Shown: positions 63,917 through 64,000 of the stretch, in pieces
Position numbering within the stretch: the stretch's first letter is position 1
How the letters are laid out: every line of letters begins with the position of its first letter
Source: Xestospongia muta
Taxonomy: Eukaryota > Porifera > Demospongiae > Haplosclerida > Petrosiidae
Assembly: GCA_963693285.1 (NCBI GenBank)
Contig: OY848929.1
Location: forward strand, 2,172,501 to 2,236,500
Length of the DNA: 64,000 bases
Reading direction: 5' to 3'
Program-made: the position numbers and the translations under genes
Notes under the pieces: generated by a model
What the model was told of the DNA's origin: nothing
Seen by the model: only the letters and a program-made list of their open reading frames with translations
Database searches by the model: none

Positions 63917-64000
63917 GTTAGTGTCCTAGACTAGACAAATAGATCTACATATGTATGAATACTTAGCCTCTAGTTTTAAGGGGTAGGAATCAGTATCATA

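Overview
The window is animal nuclear DNA, AT-rich and gene-dense. Most introns are 40-100 bp with GT/AG ends, and the gene set is metazoan (HPDL, PGM3, AUP1, SEPSECS, SRSF10-like, ACTR1, VPS33B). Compactness, very short introns, and a multi-exon ankyrin/GTPase/Death/ZU5 gene with a second copy starting beside it fit a demosponge such as Amphimedon queenslandica. That species assignment is inference. All gene models were built by eye from reading frame, splice sites and remembered family motifs; no search was run.

Layout. 1-241: 3' end of an NHL-repeat gene. 0.5-28 kb: housekeeping genes, mostly in divergent head-to-head pairs: HPDL/PGM3, SUCLG1/PANK (then a single-exon sulfotransferase), AUP1/V-ATPase e subunit, SRSF10-like/leucine-rich-repeat protein, SEPSECS/unrecognised protein, TTC1/unrecognised protein. 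PGM3 carries an antisense coiled-coil gene inside one intron. PANK introns carry two MITE-like inverted-repeat elements. 28-33 kb: a tandem duplication holds two copies of a small unrecognised two-exon gene; the upstream copy is followed by a decayed copy of the last exon of ACTR1. 32.6-38.3 kb: ACTR1/PLPP pair, with an inverted-repeat-bounded insert carrying ORFs inside an ACTR1 intron.

38.1-48.5 kb is the accessory part. A block containing the 3' end of PLPP, a divergent pair of unrecognised long helical proteins, and a non-coding or decayed 'tail' is present twice, with a third tail. The second block has an intact 674-aa gene and a nearly intact partner. The first block has lost most of the 674-aa gene and a 447-bp in-frame part of the partner. 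Each partner copy has one in-frame TGA, at different places.

50.3-53.7 kb: a small gene resembling BORCS7, head-to-head with VPS33B. 53.9-62.5 kb: one 21-exon gene, whose phases I could follow to a single 1742-codon frame, encoding ankyrin repeats, a Roc-like GTPase, a Death domain, a 63-bp coding minisatellite, a ZU5 domain and a C-terminal CARD-like helical domain. A paralogue of it starts at 63692. This resembles an innate-immune or cell-death signalling receptor; that role is inferred from domains only.

Most interesting regions: the duplicated divergent helical-protein pair at 38.4-45.1 kb, and the GTPase/Death/ZU5 array starting at 53.9 kb.
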